From the NCBI GenBank assembly GCA_000310025.1, contig FN649751.1, positions 548,187-608,565 of the forward strand: a DNA stretch of 60,379 nt. The letters run 5' to 3'. Origin of the DNA: Ectocarpus siliculosus (lineage: Eukaryota; Sar; Phaeophyceae; Ectocarpales; Ectocarpaceae). Below the pieces are notes generated by a model. It was not told the DNA's origin. It searched no databases and saw nothing but the letters and a program-made list of their open reading frames with translations. Below, one piece after another: positions 59,028-60,379 of this stretch (positions within the stretch are counted from its first letter, which is position 1; each line of letters starts with the position of its first letter). A program made the position numbers and the translations under genes.

Positions 59028-59437
59028 TATGTCAATGTATTGGAACACGCATGCATTTATTGAGAAAACACGATGCTGTTCTTTATTGTTCTTACGTGCG
59101 CGGTAGTTTGGTGCGAAACCAAAGGGGTGGGAAGGGATGCGTACCGCGCGAGTCCGCAAATAAAATGGACACGCGCCAAACACACGCACTTGGCGGCGAG
59201 CGTAAATGATGCAAAAAGCACGAAGAAACCATGCAGTAAACGAACGGCCGTAGGTTCGGAGATGAGGGGCTCACAGAATGAATGAGAAGGAAACCTCACG
59301 GAATACGCTCGAACTGCATCGCACGGAGTACATGTATACTACAGTACATGAAACGACTTGCATCCGCTCCCTCCTGGAGTGCTCAGCAAGCAGCAACCGC
59401 TTTCTCTCTCGCCTGGATCGCATTTTGGAACATGCAA

Positions 59438-60142
59438 AAGTCCGACGTGTCAGGGAGCAGACTAACTACTGGTGATGTAGGTATGTATGTATGTGTGGTG
59501 GATGGGGAGCAGAGGAAAGCGACAAAGAGCGTGGCTGGGAAAACGGGAATGGTCAACAAAGCGGAAACGAAAACGGGAATGAACAATACTGCCGTGGGAC
59601 ACGTGAGAGGGAGAAACAGGCTGCTGCTGTTGTTGTTGTTGTTGTTGTTGTAAGAACCGACGACAGATTGGTATATGAGAGGGGAGAGAGAGACTGGCAC
59701 GAAATAATGTGACGTGTGTGAAAGGGCGAAAGGTTCCGTGCGACCGAGCCGGACGTGATGAACGAGCCAGACGCAATGATGAGACGTGAGAGAGAAGAGA
59801 AACGGTGAGCGGAAAATAACAGAGCGAGCTCCAAAGATAGATAGATCTGGAATAGATGGAAATGAGAACATGGAGCCCTGTGAGAGCCCGAGAAGACCCG
59901 AAATGGAGCCCTCTCAGCGTAGATCCAGACAGACAGAGAGCCGCAAATAGTGAGTGCAGGGAAGGGCAGAGCGACAGACGTCGTGTGATCGGAAAGCCGG
60001 AACGACCGGGCCATCCATCCAGTCAAAAGATCGGAACATATTGCCTGTGTTTGCTCGGAAGAACCTCTGCTTGGAGATATTGGATGGACCCAAACTGAAG
60101 AAAAATGCACACAACAGAGTTTACAGGCAGCCACGCATGCAT
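59438..60142 (+). repeat. Large direct repeat, copy 2
   Basis: Counterpart of 56206-56856. It has an expanded (TTG)n run near 59629-59651 where copy 1 has a short one. It ends at ACAGAGTTTACAGG and GCCACGCATG. No gene is supported in the window to the right. Confidence 0.8.
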
Positions 60143-60379
60143 GTATTGGAACACGCATGTATTGAGAAAGCACTACGCTGCTTGGTAGTGTTCTGTTGGA
60201 AAGAACAGCGTGTCGTCGTGTATACACACCAACGGAACACGAAGAAACTACATGTGAGCGTCGGGCGGCTGTCTGCGCGGGGCACGAAAGGATAGGGGAG
60301 TGCCGAAAAGCTGTGTGTGGCAACAGGAACGAATCGCAAAGATTCCCCGGAAAGAATCCGAGAGATAATAGAGAGCCAT

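Noticed and set aside
1-60379. CRISPR arrays, bacterial operons, riboswitches
   Set aside because: No regularly spaced identical repeats with unique spacers and no bacterial gene organisation. The sequence is eukaryotic.

Overview
The window is nuclear DNA of a eukaryote, most likely a brown alga (Ectocarpus-like stramenopile). This is inference. It rests on GC-rich sequence, genes cut into many small exons by introns of several hundred bases, a predicted plastid protein whose leader ends in an Ala-Asp-Ala-Phe motif of the heterokont ASAFAP type, and dense interspersed and simple repeats. No bacterial operon, Shine-Dalgarno site, rRNA, tRNA or CRISPR array was recognised. Gene models were built by hand from reading frame, splice signals, phase agreement across junctions and similarity to known families. 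They have no transcript support.

Layout. 1-7110: a gag-only LTR retrotransposon. Its Gag frame is broken by a 934-bp inverted-repeat element with a 3-bp target duplication and by one TGA in the zinc knuckle. 7111-10268: degenerate tandem repeats and non-coding sequence. 10269-16428 (-): a six-exon Siw14/Oca1-type phosphatase that has lost its catalytic Cys and Arg. 16429-17188: a shared divergent promoter interval. 17189-27491 (+): a 15-exon protein with a SAP domain, an RCC1 beta-propeller, a coiled coil and a Cys/His cluster. 27492-30629: mostly simple repeats. 30630-43057 (-): a 12-exon membrane protein with a predicted N-myristoylation start, an Ala-rich region, transmembrane helices and C-terminal RNI-type leucine-rich repeats. 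Its first intron holds a 100-N assembly gap. 45138-54048 (-): a 12-exon ABC-F ATPase of the EttA type with a predicted plastid-targeting leader. 55245 onward (+): a possible first exon of a secretory-pathway protein, followed by a nest of repeats and a pogo-like TIR transposon up to the window end.

The host genes do not form an obvious pathway. They read as ordinary housekeeping or signalling genes: a possible inositol-pyrophosphate or phosphatase-family relative, a possible chromatin or GTPase-exchange-type propeller, an LRR membrane protein and a plastid translation factor. Features that recur across them are GC-AG introns (5 of the 41 introns modelled), a short interspersed repeat family (11 copies) and a strongly over-represented decamer, TACTGCTGTA.
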